DNA of 64,000 nt from AP-15 sp963832875 (lineage in GTDB: Bacteria; Pseudomonadota; Alphaproteobacteria; ATCC43930; CGMCC-115725), in the NCBI GenBank assembly GCA_963832875.1, contig CAWHWB010000003.1, forward strand, positions 744,001 through 808,000, in the 5' to 3' direction. Each line of letters starts with the position of its first letter. Positions within the stretch are counted from its first letter, which is position 1. Under the pieces are notes generated by a model. It ran no database searches. It saw nothing but the letters and a program-made list of their open reading frames with translations, and was not told where the DNA came from. Below, one piece after another: positions 16,369-25,211 of the stretch. The translations under genes and the position numbers were made by a program.

Positions 16369-17784
16369 TCATCGCGCGACCGCCGCCCGGCGGGGCCGCA
16401 CCTCCTCGCCTTCGATGCCGAGCGCCATCGCCCGGCCATGCGTCTCGCGGGCCAGGAACAGGAACGAGAGCGCCACCAGCAGCATGCAAAAAGAGAGGAA
16501 CAGAAACGCCGGGAAGACCGCGGCCGCCGTCGCCCGCGGACGCAGGACGTTGCTGGTCCCGGCGATCACCGCCAGACTCAGCGGCCCGAGGATCTTGCCG
16601 ATGCCGGCCGCGGCGTGGCCAAGGCCGGAAGAGCGCGCGCCCAGCCTCACCCCATACTGCTCGATCGTGTAGGGCGTGATGTTGCTCAAGCCGCCATCGA
16701 CAAAAAAGGCTGACGCCGCGACCAGGACGACGAACATCGGCAATCTGCCGATCATTACCGCGTTGAAATATCCGGCGAGTCCGAGAAAGATCATCGCCGC
16801 GAAGGCGCAGACAACACCGACGCGTCGTCGCCCGAATTTTTGGGCGATCAGGGCGACCAGCAGCCGGCCGGCGATCGCGCAAAGGGTGACGTAAATGAAA
16901 TACATCGCAGCCCGTGGCACAGAGGTGTGAAGCGCAAGGGCGACGATGGTCGGTCCCCACAACAGATAGCCGAAGGCGGCGGTCGATGAGCCGCCCCAGA
17001 TCAGGATGGTCTGCCAGAACAGCCGTGGGCTGGCATAGAGCTCTGCGAGGCTGGCGCGCGGCGGGGCCGCGGGTCGCGTCGCCGGCATTGGAAGCCGGCC
17101 GGGGGCAATGCCGAGGTGTTTTGCGACCGCCGTCCGTGCCTCGCCGGCGCGACCCTTGGCAGCGAGCCAGCGCGCCGATTCCGGCACGAAGATCCACACC
17201 AGAACCCCAATCAGGACCGGCAGCACGCCAAACATCGCCAGTCCACGCCAGCCGAGGGCTCGCAGCAGCGCGTGCGAGGTCAGCGAGGCGAGCAGCGGGC
17301 CGAAGCTCGCCGCCGTGACAAACAAGCTCGTCAGCCCGCTGCGCCAGCGCGTCGGGGTCAACTCGACGATGATGGTCAGCGCCGGGGTGATCGCGGCGGC
17401 GAGGCCGAAGCCGACAAAGAACCGCAACACGGCCAGCGAAACAAACGCGCCGGTCGGTAGGAAACCGATCAGCCCGCCGGCGATCCCGCAGATCACGGTG
17501 CCGGTGACGGTCTGCAGCTTGCGCCCGAACACATCGCCGAGCGAGCCCCAGATCAAGGCGCCGACGATGGCGCCGACCCCGCTGCCATACAGGATCAGCG
17601 CCGCTTGCCCATAGGTCAGATGCCAAATCGGTCCGATCACCGCCAGGATGAAGGCGATCAGAAAGAAATCGAAAAAATCGAGCACGTAAACGGCCGCCAG
17701 CAGGGCGAAGCTCGTCCAGTAGCGGGCATTGAGCGGGCCGCGGTCGTAGATCGAGAGGAGGTCTTGCAATGTCTCTGCCGCCAT
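16369..17784 (-). CDS. MFS transporter, metabolite:H+ symporter type
   Basis: 471 residues with twelve predicted transmembrane helices. Helix 1 contains LDFFDFFLIAFIL. The loop 2-3 signature is WGSLGDVFGRKLQ, and the central cytoplasmic loop (about 215-255) is long and basic. It belongs to the group of inner-membrane proton symporters for organic or aromatic acids. The substrate cannot be read from the sequence. The downstream neighbour on the same strand is a close paralogue (17882-19306), so the two arose by tandem duplication. Confidence 0.88.
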   Translation of the reverse strand: MAAETLQDLLSIYDRGPLNARYWTSFALLAAVYVLDFFDFFLIAFILAVIGPIWHLTYGQAALILYGSGVGAIVGALIWGSLGDVFGRKLQTVTGTVICGIAGGLIGFLPTGAFVSLAVLRFFVGFGLAAAITPALTIIVELTPTRWRSGLTSLFVTAASFGPLLASLTSHALLRALGWRGLAMFGVLPVLIGVLVWIFVPESARWLAAKGRAGEARTAVAKHLGIAPGRLPMPATRPAAPPRASLAELYASPRLFWQTILIWGGSSTAAFGYLLWGPTIVALALHTSVPRAAMYFIYVTLCAIAGRLLVALIAQKFGRRRVGVVCAFAAMIFLGLAGYFNAVMIGRLPMFVVLVAASAFFVDGGLSNITPYTIEQYGVRLGARSSGLGHAAAGIGKILGPLSLAVIAGTSNVLRPRATAAAVFPAFLFLSFCMLLVALSFLFLARETHGRAMALGIEGEEVRPRRAAVAR

Positions 17785-17881
17785 CGGCCCATCCTACGAT
17801 CATATGGCAGAAGGCGCACCTGCCCGCCGGCGCAGGCGACGGCGCTGCGCCGCCGCGCGTCCCGTCCGGCGCTTGATTCGT

Positions 17882-19306
17882 TCAGTGGGCGCCGGTTGTC
17901 GCCGCCGTCGATCTCGGCTGTTGCGATTGCCCGTCGGGGCCGAGCGCCATCGCCCTGCCATGGGTCTCGACGCCGAGGATCAGGAACGACAATCCGACCA
18001 GCAGCATGCAAAACGCAAGAAACAGAAAGGCGGGAAATACCGCCGATTCGGTCGCGCCGGGCGAGACCAGGTTGCTGGTGCCGGCGATCAGCGCCAGGCT
18101 CAGCGGCCCCAAAATCTTGCCGACGCCGTTCGCCGTCTGCCCCAGGCCAGAGGAGCGCGCGCCGAGGCTCACGCCGTAGCTCTCGACCGTGTAGGGCGCC
18201 AGGTTCGAGAAGCCGCCTTCGATGCAAAAGGTCGAGCACATCAACAGGATGATCAAGAGCGGCAGGCCGTTGACCAGCGCACCGTGGTAATAGCCGGCCG
18301 CGGCCAGCGCCACCGCTCCGGCAAAGCCCCACACGATGCCGAGCAGCCGCCGGCCGAGCAGCGGCGCGATCAACGTCACGATGATCTTGCCGCCGACGCC
18401 TGCGGCGGAAACGAATATGAAGAATTTTGCGGCCTCAGGGACCGATACCTTGAGCAGCAGGGCGACAATGGTTGGTCCCCACAGATAGACGCCATAGCCC
18501 GCGGTCGAGGAGCCGCCCCAGATCAGGATGGTTTCCCAGAACATCCGCGGCTGCGACAAAAGATCGAGCAGATTGCCGCGCGGCACCGTGGACGGTGGGA
18601 CCGTCGGCAGCGGCACCTGCTGCAGCGGCATCGCGAGATGCGTCGCCACCTCGGCGCGAGCCTCGGCAAAACGGCCCTTGGCGGCGAGCCAGCGCACCGA
18701 TTCGGGGGTGAACAGCCAGACCAGCCCGGCGATGACCGCCGGGATAACGCCGATCAGCGCTACCCCACGCCAGCCGAGCGGACCGAGCAGCGCGGTCGCG
18801 ATGACCGGCGCCAGGAAGCCGCCGGCCGAAGCCCAGACCACATAAAAGCTGGTCGCGATCGTGCGGTGCCGGGTCGGGGTCAGTTCGACGACCATGGTCA
18901 AGGACGGGGTGACCGCCGCGGTCAGGCCGATGCCGACGAAAAAGCGCAGGATCGCGAATTCCCACCAGCCGCGGTCGGGAATGACCGCGATCAACCCCGA
19001 AGCGACCGCGCAGATCAAGCCGCCGATGATGATCTGCCGCTTGCGCCCCCAGGCATCGGAAAACGCTCCAAAGGCCAGAGCGCCGATGATCGCGCCGATG
19101 CCCCCGGCGTAGAGGATCACGGCTCCCTCACCATAGGTCAGATGCCACTCGCCCCTGACCGCGGCCAGCAGGTAGCCGACTACCAGAAAATCGAAGAAAT
19201 CAAAGACGAACACCGCCGACATCAGGACAAACGTCGTCCAGTAGCGACGGTTGAGCGGCGCGCTGTCGAACAGCGCCAAGAGGTCGTCCGAGGTTTGTCC
19301 GAGCAT
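17882..19306 (-). CDS. MFS transporter, paralogue of the neighbouring gene
   Basis: 474 residues starting at the ATG at 19306, which has GGGAGGGAG at ideal spacing; the frame is open further upstream but without protein character. The layout matches the neighbour: LLALFDSAPLNRRYWTTFVL, FDFFDFLVVGYLLA, FGAFSDAWGRKRQ. The family is the same H+ symporter type with an unknown substrate. The two copies agree in helices and differ mainly in the loops, so they may carry related substrates. Confidence 0.88.
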   Translation of the reverse strand: MLGQTSDDLLALFDSAPLNRRYWTTFVLMSAVFVFDFFDFLVVGYLLAAVRGEWHLTYGEGAVILYAGGIGAIIGALAFGAFSDAWGRKRQIIIGGLICAVASGLIAVIPDRGWWEFAILRFFVGIGLTAAVTPSLTMVVELTPTRHRTIATSFYVVWASAGGFLAPVIATALLGPLGWRGVALIGVIPAVIAGLVWLFTPESVRWLAAKGRFAEARAEVATHLAMPLQQVPLPTVPPSTVPRGNLLDLLSQPRMFWETILIWGGSSTAGYGVYLWGPTIVALLLKVSVPEAAKFFIFVSAAGVGGKIIVTLIAPLLGRRLLGIVWGFAGAVALAAAGYYHGALVNGLPLLIILLMCSTFCIEGGFSNLAPYTVESYGVSLGARSSGLGQTANGVGKILGPLSLALIAGTSNLVSPGATESAVFPAFLFLAFCMLLVGLSFLILGVETHGRAMALGPDGQSQQPRSTAATTGAH

Positions 19307-19654
19307 TTTCTCCCTCCCTTTTTCGGCGATGAGTCCGGCGTGCGGCTCCCCGTCTCCGGGGCGGAGGTTTAGGCCGCGCCGTTCCGCATCGTCAACTCCG
19401 GCTCGCACCGACTTGGCCGGTCCGCGGTCGCCATCCGACCTCGCCGATGCGCGGATCGCCCGGTTGGTGCAAAATGTCGGCTGGCCGGGGTCCTTGGGTG
19501 GGGGCCGGCCAATTGTCGCCGGCGCCTCGGAACCGGCATAACCGGCTCGGGGATCGCGCCCGAAAAGGAGATCGCATGCCCGTCGTTTCGCCGGAACCGC
19601 GGTCGGACCCGTCGGCAGCCGAGGCATGACCGCCGCGCCGCGGCCGGGGCCTCC
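19307..19654. other. Divergent intergenic region
   Basis: 348 bp between the starts of the MFS gene and the MBL-fold gene. It contains GC-rich partial palindromes around 19480-19515 but no promoter that I can place with confidence and no small gene that I can support. Confidence 0.4.
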
Positions 19655-21013
19655 ATGAGCGCTTCGCAGCCGGAGGCTCGCGGGCTGAAGGCAAAAACGC
19701 TGGGTCATGCCTCGCTGGCGGTCTATCGCGATCGGGACGGGCCGCTGTTGCTGACCGATCCGTGGCTCCTCGGTTCAGTCTATTGGCGCAGCTGGTGGCT
19801 GCAGAACTATCCGAGCGACGAGGAGATCGACTGGCTGGCGACGAGCGCCACTGTCTATGTCACGCACGAGCACCCCGATCATTTTCACATGCCGTCGATC
19901 CGCCGTCTCGGCAGCGGCCCCGACTACCTGTTTCCGGCGTTGGCTGAACGCGGCTGCCTCGACTACCTGACCGCCCGCGGCTATCGCGCCTCGAGCGTCG
20001 AGCCGCTGCGCTGGCGTACGCTCCGCGGCGGCGTCTCGATCCTGTCGATCCCGGTGTGGAACGACGACAGCCTGCTGCTGATCGATACCCCAAACGCGCT
20101 GATCTTCAACCTAAACGACGCCAAGCCGCCGCCGCCGGTGCTGGGCGCCCTGCGCCGCCTGGGCGACTGCATCGGCAAGCCGCGGGTACTGCTGTGCAGC
20201 TATTCACCGGCGAGCCTCGTCAACAGCTTTCTCGACGAGGAGAGGATCGTGACCTTGCGCCAGGCCCGGCACTACGTCGATTACGTCTGCCGGTTGTGCG
20301 ACCGCCTGGCGATCGATTGCTATCTGCCGTTTGCCAGCCAGGCGGTGTTCTGCCGCGCCGACAGCCGCTGGGCCAACGATTACCGCACCACCTGGGAGGA
20401 TCTGCGCCGAGGCTGGCGGTCGCGCGCCCGACTGCTGCCACCCTACACGACCCTCGACCTTGACGATTTCACCCACCGCTCGACTCCGCCGGAGCGATAC
20501 CGCCCGATGCCGCCGGCGCGGCTCGCCGCTCCGGTGCGACAACGCGCGGCCGAAGAGGCGGCGGCGGAGATCTCGGCCGCGGAGGTGGCATTGCTCGAGC
20601 GCAAGCTCAACGTTTTTCGCTGGCTGCTGATTATGCTGTTTCCACGCGGCTTTGCGTTCCGGCTGGGCGCGCGCTGCTTCGCCTACCAGCCGCGGTCCGG
20701 GCGGCTGCTCGCCAGAGGCGCGTCGGGTGCCGAAAGGGGCGGCGAGGGCCTCGGCGACTTCATCGTCGAGGTGCCCGCGCAGACGATGAAAGAGGCGCTG
20801 CGCAACAATCACCTTTCCGATCTCGGCATCACCATGTTCGTGCGGATCCGGCTGTTGCGTCGGCTCGAGCCGCGCAAGGTCTATGGTCTCTTCGTGCTGT
20901 TCCAGTTCGACGACTATGGCCATCTGGCCAGCAGGGGCGCGCTGCTGCGCTGGCTGCGGCGCGGCATCCGCCATAGCTTGCTCGGGCGGTTGCCGCCACC
21001 CCCTGGTCTCTGA
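19655..21013 (+). CDS. MBL-fold metallo-hydrolase, CMAH-like
   Basis: 452 residues. The metal motif THEHPDHFHMPS is near residue 72, preceded by LLTDPWLLGSVYWRSWWLQNYP, the arrangement of the UlaG/CMP-Neu5Ac hydroxylase-like branch of metallo-beta-lactamase-fold proteins. After the hydrolase part (about 1-210) comes a C-terminal region of about 240 residues with no motif I know. It starts 348 bp from a divergent MFS gene. Substrate unknown. Confidence 0.75.
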   Translation: MSASQPEARGLKAKTLGHASLAVYRDRDGPLLLTDPWLLGSVYWRSWWLQNYPSDEEIDWLATSATVYVTHEHPDHFHMPSIRRLGSGPDYLFPALAERGCLDYLTARGYRASSVEPLRWRTLRGGVSILSIPVWNDDSLLLIDTPNALIFNLNDAKPPPPVLGALRRLGDCIGKPRVLLCSYSPASLVNSFLDEERIVTLRQARHYVDYVCRLCDRLAIDCYLPFASQAVFCRADSRWANDYRTTWEDLRRGWRSRARLLPPYTTLDLDDFTHRSTPPERYRPMPPARLAAPVRQRAAEEAAAEISAAEVALLERKLNVFRWLLIMLFPRGFAFRLGARCFAYQPRSGRLLARGASGAERGGEGLGDFIVEVPAQTMKEALRNNHLSDLGITMFVRIRLLRRLEPRKVYGLFVLFQFDDYGHLASRGALLRWLRRGIRHSLLGRLPPPPGL

Positions 21014-21142
21014 AGGGACCGTTGGCCCCTCGCTGAAAACCTGAATAGGTTATCGTCACCTCGCGACGAGGGATCCAGAGCCTGTTCGTGACGTGAATAA
21101 CAATATTAAAGTGACTTTTAATAAAGTTGGTTTGGTTGTACT
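21014..21142. other. AT-rich spacer
   Basis: The stretch from about 21075 to 21170 is made largely of A and T (AATAACAATATTAAAGTG, TTTAATAAAG and similar), in sharp contrast to the surrounding GC-rich DNA. It follows the MBL-fold gene and covers the end of a small reverse-strand frame. It could be a bent regulatory tract or the edge of acquired DNA. Confidence 0.45.
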
Positions 21143-21585
21143 TTAAATATTTAAATAATGTGACAGGCTGGTCAAGATCTCGATGAGCTTATGAACAGTA
21201 GCGTGCCCCAAATCGGTCCCCACTGTTTGTTCGCAACATAAAACCAACGGAGCCGCGGCCGCATATAGGCATACCCAAAGCCTTTTGGAGACGCCACTGC
21301 GCGGGTGCGAAGAGGTAAGTTCGGTGCGCAACCGCTCGGCGAGGGCCGTCGCTTCGACCAGCGCCGTCGCGGCGTGAAGGTGGCGCCGCAGTTCGCACAA
21401 TGCCTCCTCGATTGCATCGAGCCATGCGATCTGGTGGGAACGTCCGCACGAATAGTCGTCAGATTCTCGGACGGGAGCGTCGCTTCGGCTCGAACTGTCC
21501 CCCCGAATTCCACAGCCCCGCCCAGGCTGGCCACAACCCGGTGCAGCATCTCGCCGGTGTCTTCGTCCGGGTTCGCCGGCGCCAT
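21143..21585 (-). pseudogene. Hypothetical protein, probably frameshifted
   Basis: The ATG at 21585 has GGGAG seven bases upstream and starts MAPANPDEDTGEMLHRVVAS. That frame loses protein character near 21436, while the next frame takes over with HQIAWLDAIEEALCELRRHLHAATALVEATALAERLR and ends at 21143. Adding one G to the GGG at 21436-21438 joins the two into 147 residues. No family recognised; helical. The last 45 residues lie in AT-richer sequence and may be degenerate. Confidence 0.4.
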
Positions 21586-21766
21586 TCCCGTCTCCCGATT
21601 GAGCCTGTCTGCGACATCTGGCGTTCATCCAGGTTAATCGCAATCGCCGATCGGGACGAAATTTTGACGCTCCGCTCGTGCGCGAGATTGGACGCACCTG
21701 CCCGTGCGGCTGCCGCCAGGGTCGAGGGATCGGAAGGCCTATCGGGATCAGCTCGCTGCCCGGCGA

Positions 21767-23125
21767 TCAGCCGGGATGGGCCCCGGCGTCGCGGCGCACC
21801 GCCCGCTGCAGGTAGCCTATCGCGGCGTCGAGCTGGGCGTCCTTGGCGGTGCCAATGATCAGCGGCTTGATCGGGTGCTCGGCCATCTCGCTGCCGATTT
21901 TCGAGCTGCCGGTGGTCCCCGCCGCCTGCTCCGCGTTGAGCGGACCGCTGTTCTTCAACGCTCCATAGAGATCGCTTTCGTGGCTGAGGACGGCATTCGC
22001 CACCTGCTCGGATTTGGGCAGGGTCGCGACGATGTCGGGAGTGATCCCCTGATCCTGGATCGAGCGGCCGGACGGCGTGTAGTAGAGCGCCGTCGTCAGC
22101 CGCAACGCGCCATGCCCCTCGACCGGGATGATCGTCTGCACCGAACCTTTGCCAAAGCTGCGGGTGCCCATGGTCGTGGCCCGGTGATCGTCCTGCAGCG
22201 CCCCGGCAACGATCTCGGCCGCCGACGCCGTCGCGCTGTTGATCAAGACGACGATCGGCACCCCGGGAATGAGGTCGCCCGCCACTGGCGCGCGGTAGAC
22301 GCGGTCGTCGTCGGGGTTGCGGCCCTTGGTCGTGACCACCACACCGCCGTCGACGAATTCACCGGTCACATCGACCGCGGCATCGAGCAGGCCACCCGGA
22401 TCGTTGCGCAGGTCAAGAACAAAGCCGTTTAGCCTGCCGTGCGCCTGCTGTTTCAGCCGGGCGATGGCGCTGGCCAGCTCGGCGGCGGTGTTCTCGCTAA
22501 AGGTGGTGATCCTGGCGTAGCCGATCCGGTCCGGCTCGAGCGAGGATTTGACCGAGACGACGTGGATGGTGTTGCGGGTCAGAGTGACATCAAAGAGCGG
22601 CCGCTCGGTGCGGGCGATTTCGAGAGTGACTTTGGAGCCCGGCTCCCCGCGCAGCAGTTTGACCACCCGCTCGACATCCATGCCGGTGGTTGGCAGGCCA
22701 TCGATTTTGACGATCCGATCGCCCGGCTCGATGCCGGCATCGGCGGCGGGGGTGCCTTCGATCGGGGCGATGACCTCGGGCACCTTTCCTTCGAGCGTCA
22801 GCTCGATGCCGATGCCGCCGAACTGACCGCGAGTCATCGCGGTCATCTCCTGATATTGCTCCTGATCCATATAGTCGGAATGCGGGTCGAGCCGGGTCAG
22901 CATGCCCTTCAGGGCGTCCTTGGTCAGCTCCGCGCCGGTTACCGGTGCGACGTAGTTCGTCTGGACCTGCCGGGCGACGTCCTGCAGCAGGGCAAAGTCG
23001 GGGGGGTTGTCCGAAGACGCGGCGGCGCCGGCCCCAGCGCTGTTGCAGCCATAGAGCGTGAGCGTCAGCAGGGCGGCAGCGGCAGCCCTGACGGCCGGGC
23101 GGTGCAAGCGGGCGATCGTGGTCAT
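21767..23125 (-). CDS. ctpA: S41 family carboxy-terminal processing protease, lipoprotein
   Basis: 452 residues from the ATG at 23125 (GAAGG five bases upstream; a GTG at 23137 is also possible). The lipobox LTLYGC gives an outer or inner membrane lipoprotein. A PDZ domain covers about 95-180 with GIEPGDRIVKIDGLP, then the S41 core with the catalytic Ser in INSATASAAEIVAG (about residue 301) and Lys in TRSFGKGSVQT (about 326). It trims periplasmic proteins from the C-terminus and controls peptidoglycan hydrolases in relatives. The catalytic loop reads SATASAAE where most family members have SASASE. Confidence 0.93.
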   Translation of the reverse strand: MTTIARLHRPAVRAAAAALLTLTLYGCNSAGAGAAASSDNPPDFALLQDVARQVQTNYVAPVTGAELTKDALKGMLTRLDPHSDYMDQEQYQEMTAMTRGQFGGIGIELTLEGKVPEVIAPIEGTPAADAGIEPGDRIVKIDGLPTTGMDVERVVKLLRGEPGSKVTLEIARTERPLFDVTLTRNTIHVVSVKSSLEPDRIGYARITTFSENTAAELASAIARLKQQAHGRLNGFVLDLRNDPGGLLDAAVDVTGEFVDGGVVVTTKGRNPDDDRVYRAPVAGDLIPGVPIVVLINSATASAAEIVAGALQDDHRATTMGTRSFGKGSVQTIIPVEGHGALRLTTALYYTPSGRSIQDQGITPDIVATLPKSEQVANAVLSHESDLYGALKNSGPLNAEQAAGTTGSSKIGSEMAEHPIKPLIIGTAKDAQLDAAIGYLQRAVRRDAGAHPG

Positions 23126-23409
23126 CAGAGCCTTCACGGCAGGCGGCGCGTCGGCGACGGGCCGGAAACTGGGTCCGGACGATCCTCGACTGCCAACCCG
23201 GGGTCAAACCCCAGATCCGTGGTCGAACCGCTCTCCGGTCGCCGCACAATGTAGTCTTCCGCTCGCGGCCTTCCAGGGGCGCTGGTCCAGTTGTGATGCG
23301 GGGTGATGCGGGCGCGCCCCCAAGCTCGCCGCGAACGATATTGGTTCTCGCCTGACCGCGAGCGACGCGATATATCGGCCAGTAAGGCACGGCCAAAGGA
23401 AGGGTTGTC

Positions 23410-24198
23410 ATGACGGGCGGTCAAGCTGGCGCCGACCGGCTGAAGGTGCATGGGATCGAGCTCGAAGCGCTGCGCCGCGGCGGCGGGCGTCCGATGCTGC
23501 TACTGCACGGCTTCGATACCGTCGACGCCAAGGCCCCGTTTCTCGACCTGCTCGGCCGCCAGGCCGAGATTACGGCACCCTCCTCGCCGGGGTTCGGAGA
23601 TTCGCCTCGGCCCGAGGATTTCGACACAGTCTACGATCTCGTGCATCTGTATCTCGCCGCTCTCGACGCGCTGCCGGCTGGCAACGCAGCGGTGCTCGGG
23701 TTTTCCTTTGGCGGCTGGCTCGCGGCGGAGGTCGCGGCGGCGTGCTGCCATCGCATCGACAAATTGATCCTGGTTGATCCGGTCGGGATCAAGGTCAGCG
23801 ATCGCGAAACACCTGACATCCTCGATATCTTCAACCGATCGCCCGACGAGGTCCGCCGCGCCAGCTGGCACGACCCCGACAGGTTCGCCCCCGATTACAA
23901 CGCGATGTCGGACGAGGCGCTGGTCGTGCATGCGCGCAATCGCGAGGCGCTGTGCCTCTATGCCTGGCACCCCTATATGTACAACCCGCAACTGCCGCGT
24001 TGGCTCGGCCGGATCTCGGCGCCGACTCTGGTTCTGTGGGGGGCGAGCGACCGGGTGGTCAGCCCCGATTACGGCCGCGCCTATGCAAAGCTGATCCCCG
24101 GCGCCCGCTTCGAGCTGATCGAGCATGCTGGCCACCATCCCGAAATCGAACAGCCGACCGAGTTTGCCGAGCGCGTCGCCGGCTTTATCCGCGAATGA
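23410..24198 (+). CDS. Alpha/beta hydrolase
   Basis: 262 residues. The nucleophile elbow is GFSFGGW (about residue 99), the acid is in LWGASDRVV, and the histidine in IEHAGHHPEIEQP completes the triad. The oxyanion-loop region LLLHGFD is near residue 35. The length fits esterases, haloalkane-type or meta-cleavage product hydrolases; nothing in the sequence fixes the substrate. AAGGAAGGG stands before the ATG. No operon partner. Confidence 0.88.
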   Translation: MTGGQAGADRLKVHGIELEALRRGGGRPMLLLHGFDTVDAKAPFLDLLGRQAEITAPSSPGFGDSPRPEDFDTVYDLVHLYLAALDALPAGNAAVLGFSFGGWLAAEVAAACCHRIDKLILVDPVGIKVSDRETPDILDIFNRSPDEVRRASWHDPDRFAPDYNAMSDEALVVHARNREALCLYAWHPYMYNPQLPRWLGRISAPTLVLWGASDRVVSPDYGRAYAKLIPGARFELIEHAGHHPEIEQPTEFAERVAGFIRE

Positions 24199-24253
24199 TC
24201 GGCGGAATTGCTGGCAAATGATTTAAGAGGCGCGATCCATCGGGGAGTTCGAA

Positions 24254-24721
24254 ATGGCTGATGAAGGCTTGATCACGATCGAGAGCGCGCACCCGGTCAA
24301 GGACACAATCGATCGCGTCGAGTCGAGCCTCGCAGCCAAGGAGGTCGCGGTGTTTGCGCGGATCGATCACGCCGCCGGCGCCGCGTTGGTCGGCATGAGT
24401 TTGAGGCAGACGGAGTTACTGATCTTCGGCTACCCCAAGGCCGGGACGCCGCTGATGCAATCCCGGCAGAGTATCGGGATCGATCTGCCGCTGAAATTGC
24501 TGGGCTGGCAGGACGAGGGCGGCAAAGTCTGGCTCTCCTACAACGACCCGGGCTGGATCGCCCGGCGGCACCAGCTCGATAGCGACGCAATGCGCGCGGT
24601 CGATGCCGGCGCCGAGCCGCCACTCGTGCAAGAGAGCGAGGTCGCCCCGGCGCCAGCGCACGGCAACGAGCGCCGTGATCAAGACGAACAGCAGGATGAA
24701 GACTGTGAGTGCGGGCGTTGA
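24254..24721 (+). CDS. DUF302 protein with an acquired C-terminal tail
   Basis: 155 residues. Residues 1-115 are a normal DUF302 domain (TIESAHPVKDTIDRVES, VAVFARIDHAAGA, TELLIFGYPKAGTPLM, GIDLPLKLLGWQDE, VWLSYNDPGWIARRH). The last 38 residues are acidic and unlike the family; their coding bases are the antisense of a permease gene fragment. The natural stop seems to have been lost in a deletion near 24600. DUF302 domains are found alone or with redox and membrane partners, and their function is uncertain. Confidence 0.8.
   Translation: MADEGLITIESAHPVKDTIDRVESSLAAKEVAVFARIDHAAGAALVGMSLRQTELLIFGYPKAGTPLMQSRQSIGIDLPLKLLGWQDEGGKVWLSYNDPGWIARRHQLDSDAMRAVDAGAEPPLVQESEVAPAPAHGNERRDQDEQQDEDCECGR
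24605..24712 (-). pseudogene. N-terminal remnant of a monocarboxylate/sodium:solute symporter (mctP)
   Basis: Reading the reverse strand from 24712 gives ALTVFILLFVLITALVAVRW followed by RRGDLALLHEW, the first transmembrane helix and loop of MctP-type sodium:solute symporters. It lies directly downstream of the DUF3311 gene, where mctP is normally found. The fragment stops at about 24605, where the DUF302 gene begins to make sense on the other strand, so the remaining 500 or so codons have been deleted. An ATG just upstream is out of frame by one. Confidence 0.65.
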
Positions 24722-24747
24722 TCGGCATCGGATCGCGCCTTCCCGCG

Positions 24748-24957
24748 CTATCGCGGGGCGACGAGATAGACGATCAGGGTCAGCACCGCCCCGATCAGGA
24801 TCCATAGCAGCTGATACCCGTAGTAAAACGGGATGCCGCCCCATTCGGGATCGACGCGATTGTAGGTCGGCACCAGGAGCACCGCGACGAACGGCAGCAG
24901 CAGCAATAAATACCAAGCGCGCGACGCTCCACTGCCCGGCGGCGGATTTGGCTCCAT
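24748..24957 (-). CDS. DUF3311 small membrane protein
   Basis: 69 residues with two transmembrane helices (YLLLLLPFVAVLLVPTYNRVDP and GYQLLWILIGAVLTLIVYLV) separated by EWGGIPFYY, the DUF3311 pattern. These proteins are encoded next to MctP-type monocarboxylate permeases and are thought to be accessory subunits. Here the partner is reduced to an N-terminal stub, so the gene is probably orphaned. Confidence 0.85.
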   Translation of the reverse strand: MEPNPPPGSGASRAWYLLLLLPFVAVLLVPTYNRVDPEWGGIPFYYGYQLLWILIGAVLTLIVYLVAPR

Positions 24958-25077
24958 AGGCGACCTCTTAAGCGCCCGGGCCTTGCCGGCAGGGTCTGTA
25001 AGGTTGCCGCAATTTTCCGCAGAAGCGTAACCACTTGCAAACGTAATGGGACCTGAGCGGGGTCTCGTCGAATGCGC

Positions 25078-25147
25078 CCCTCACCCTCCCATCGCGCGGG
25101 TCCCTCCCTCTCCCCGCTCGCGGGAGAGGGCTGGGGTGAGGGGCTTC
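25078..25147. repeat. Intergenic copy of the GC-rich palindromic repeat
   Basis: About 70 bp beginning CCCCTCACCCTCCC and ending GGCTGGGGTGAGGGGC, with a central CTCTCCCCGCTCGCGGGAGAG dyad. It can form a long hairpin. It shares arms with the element inside pyrC at 13735-13821. It stands between the DUF3311 gene and the aldo/keto reductase, reading into neither. Confidence 0.8.
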
Positions 25148-25211
25148 GCGGCGGCTCGATAAAGCGCTAATACTCTCGACGCCGGCGGGTAAGCGCGGCG
25201 GGGACGATCGA

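Noticed and set aside
21755..21790. Hairpin CCCGGC/GCCGGG at the end of the protease gene as terminator
   Set aside because: Short stem that overlaps the stop codon and has no U tract.
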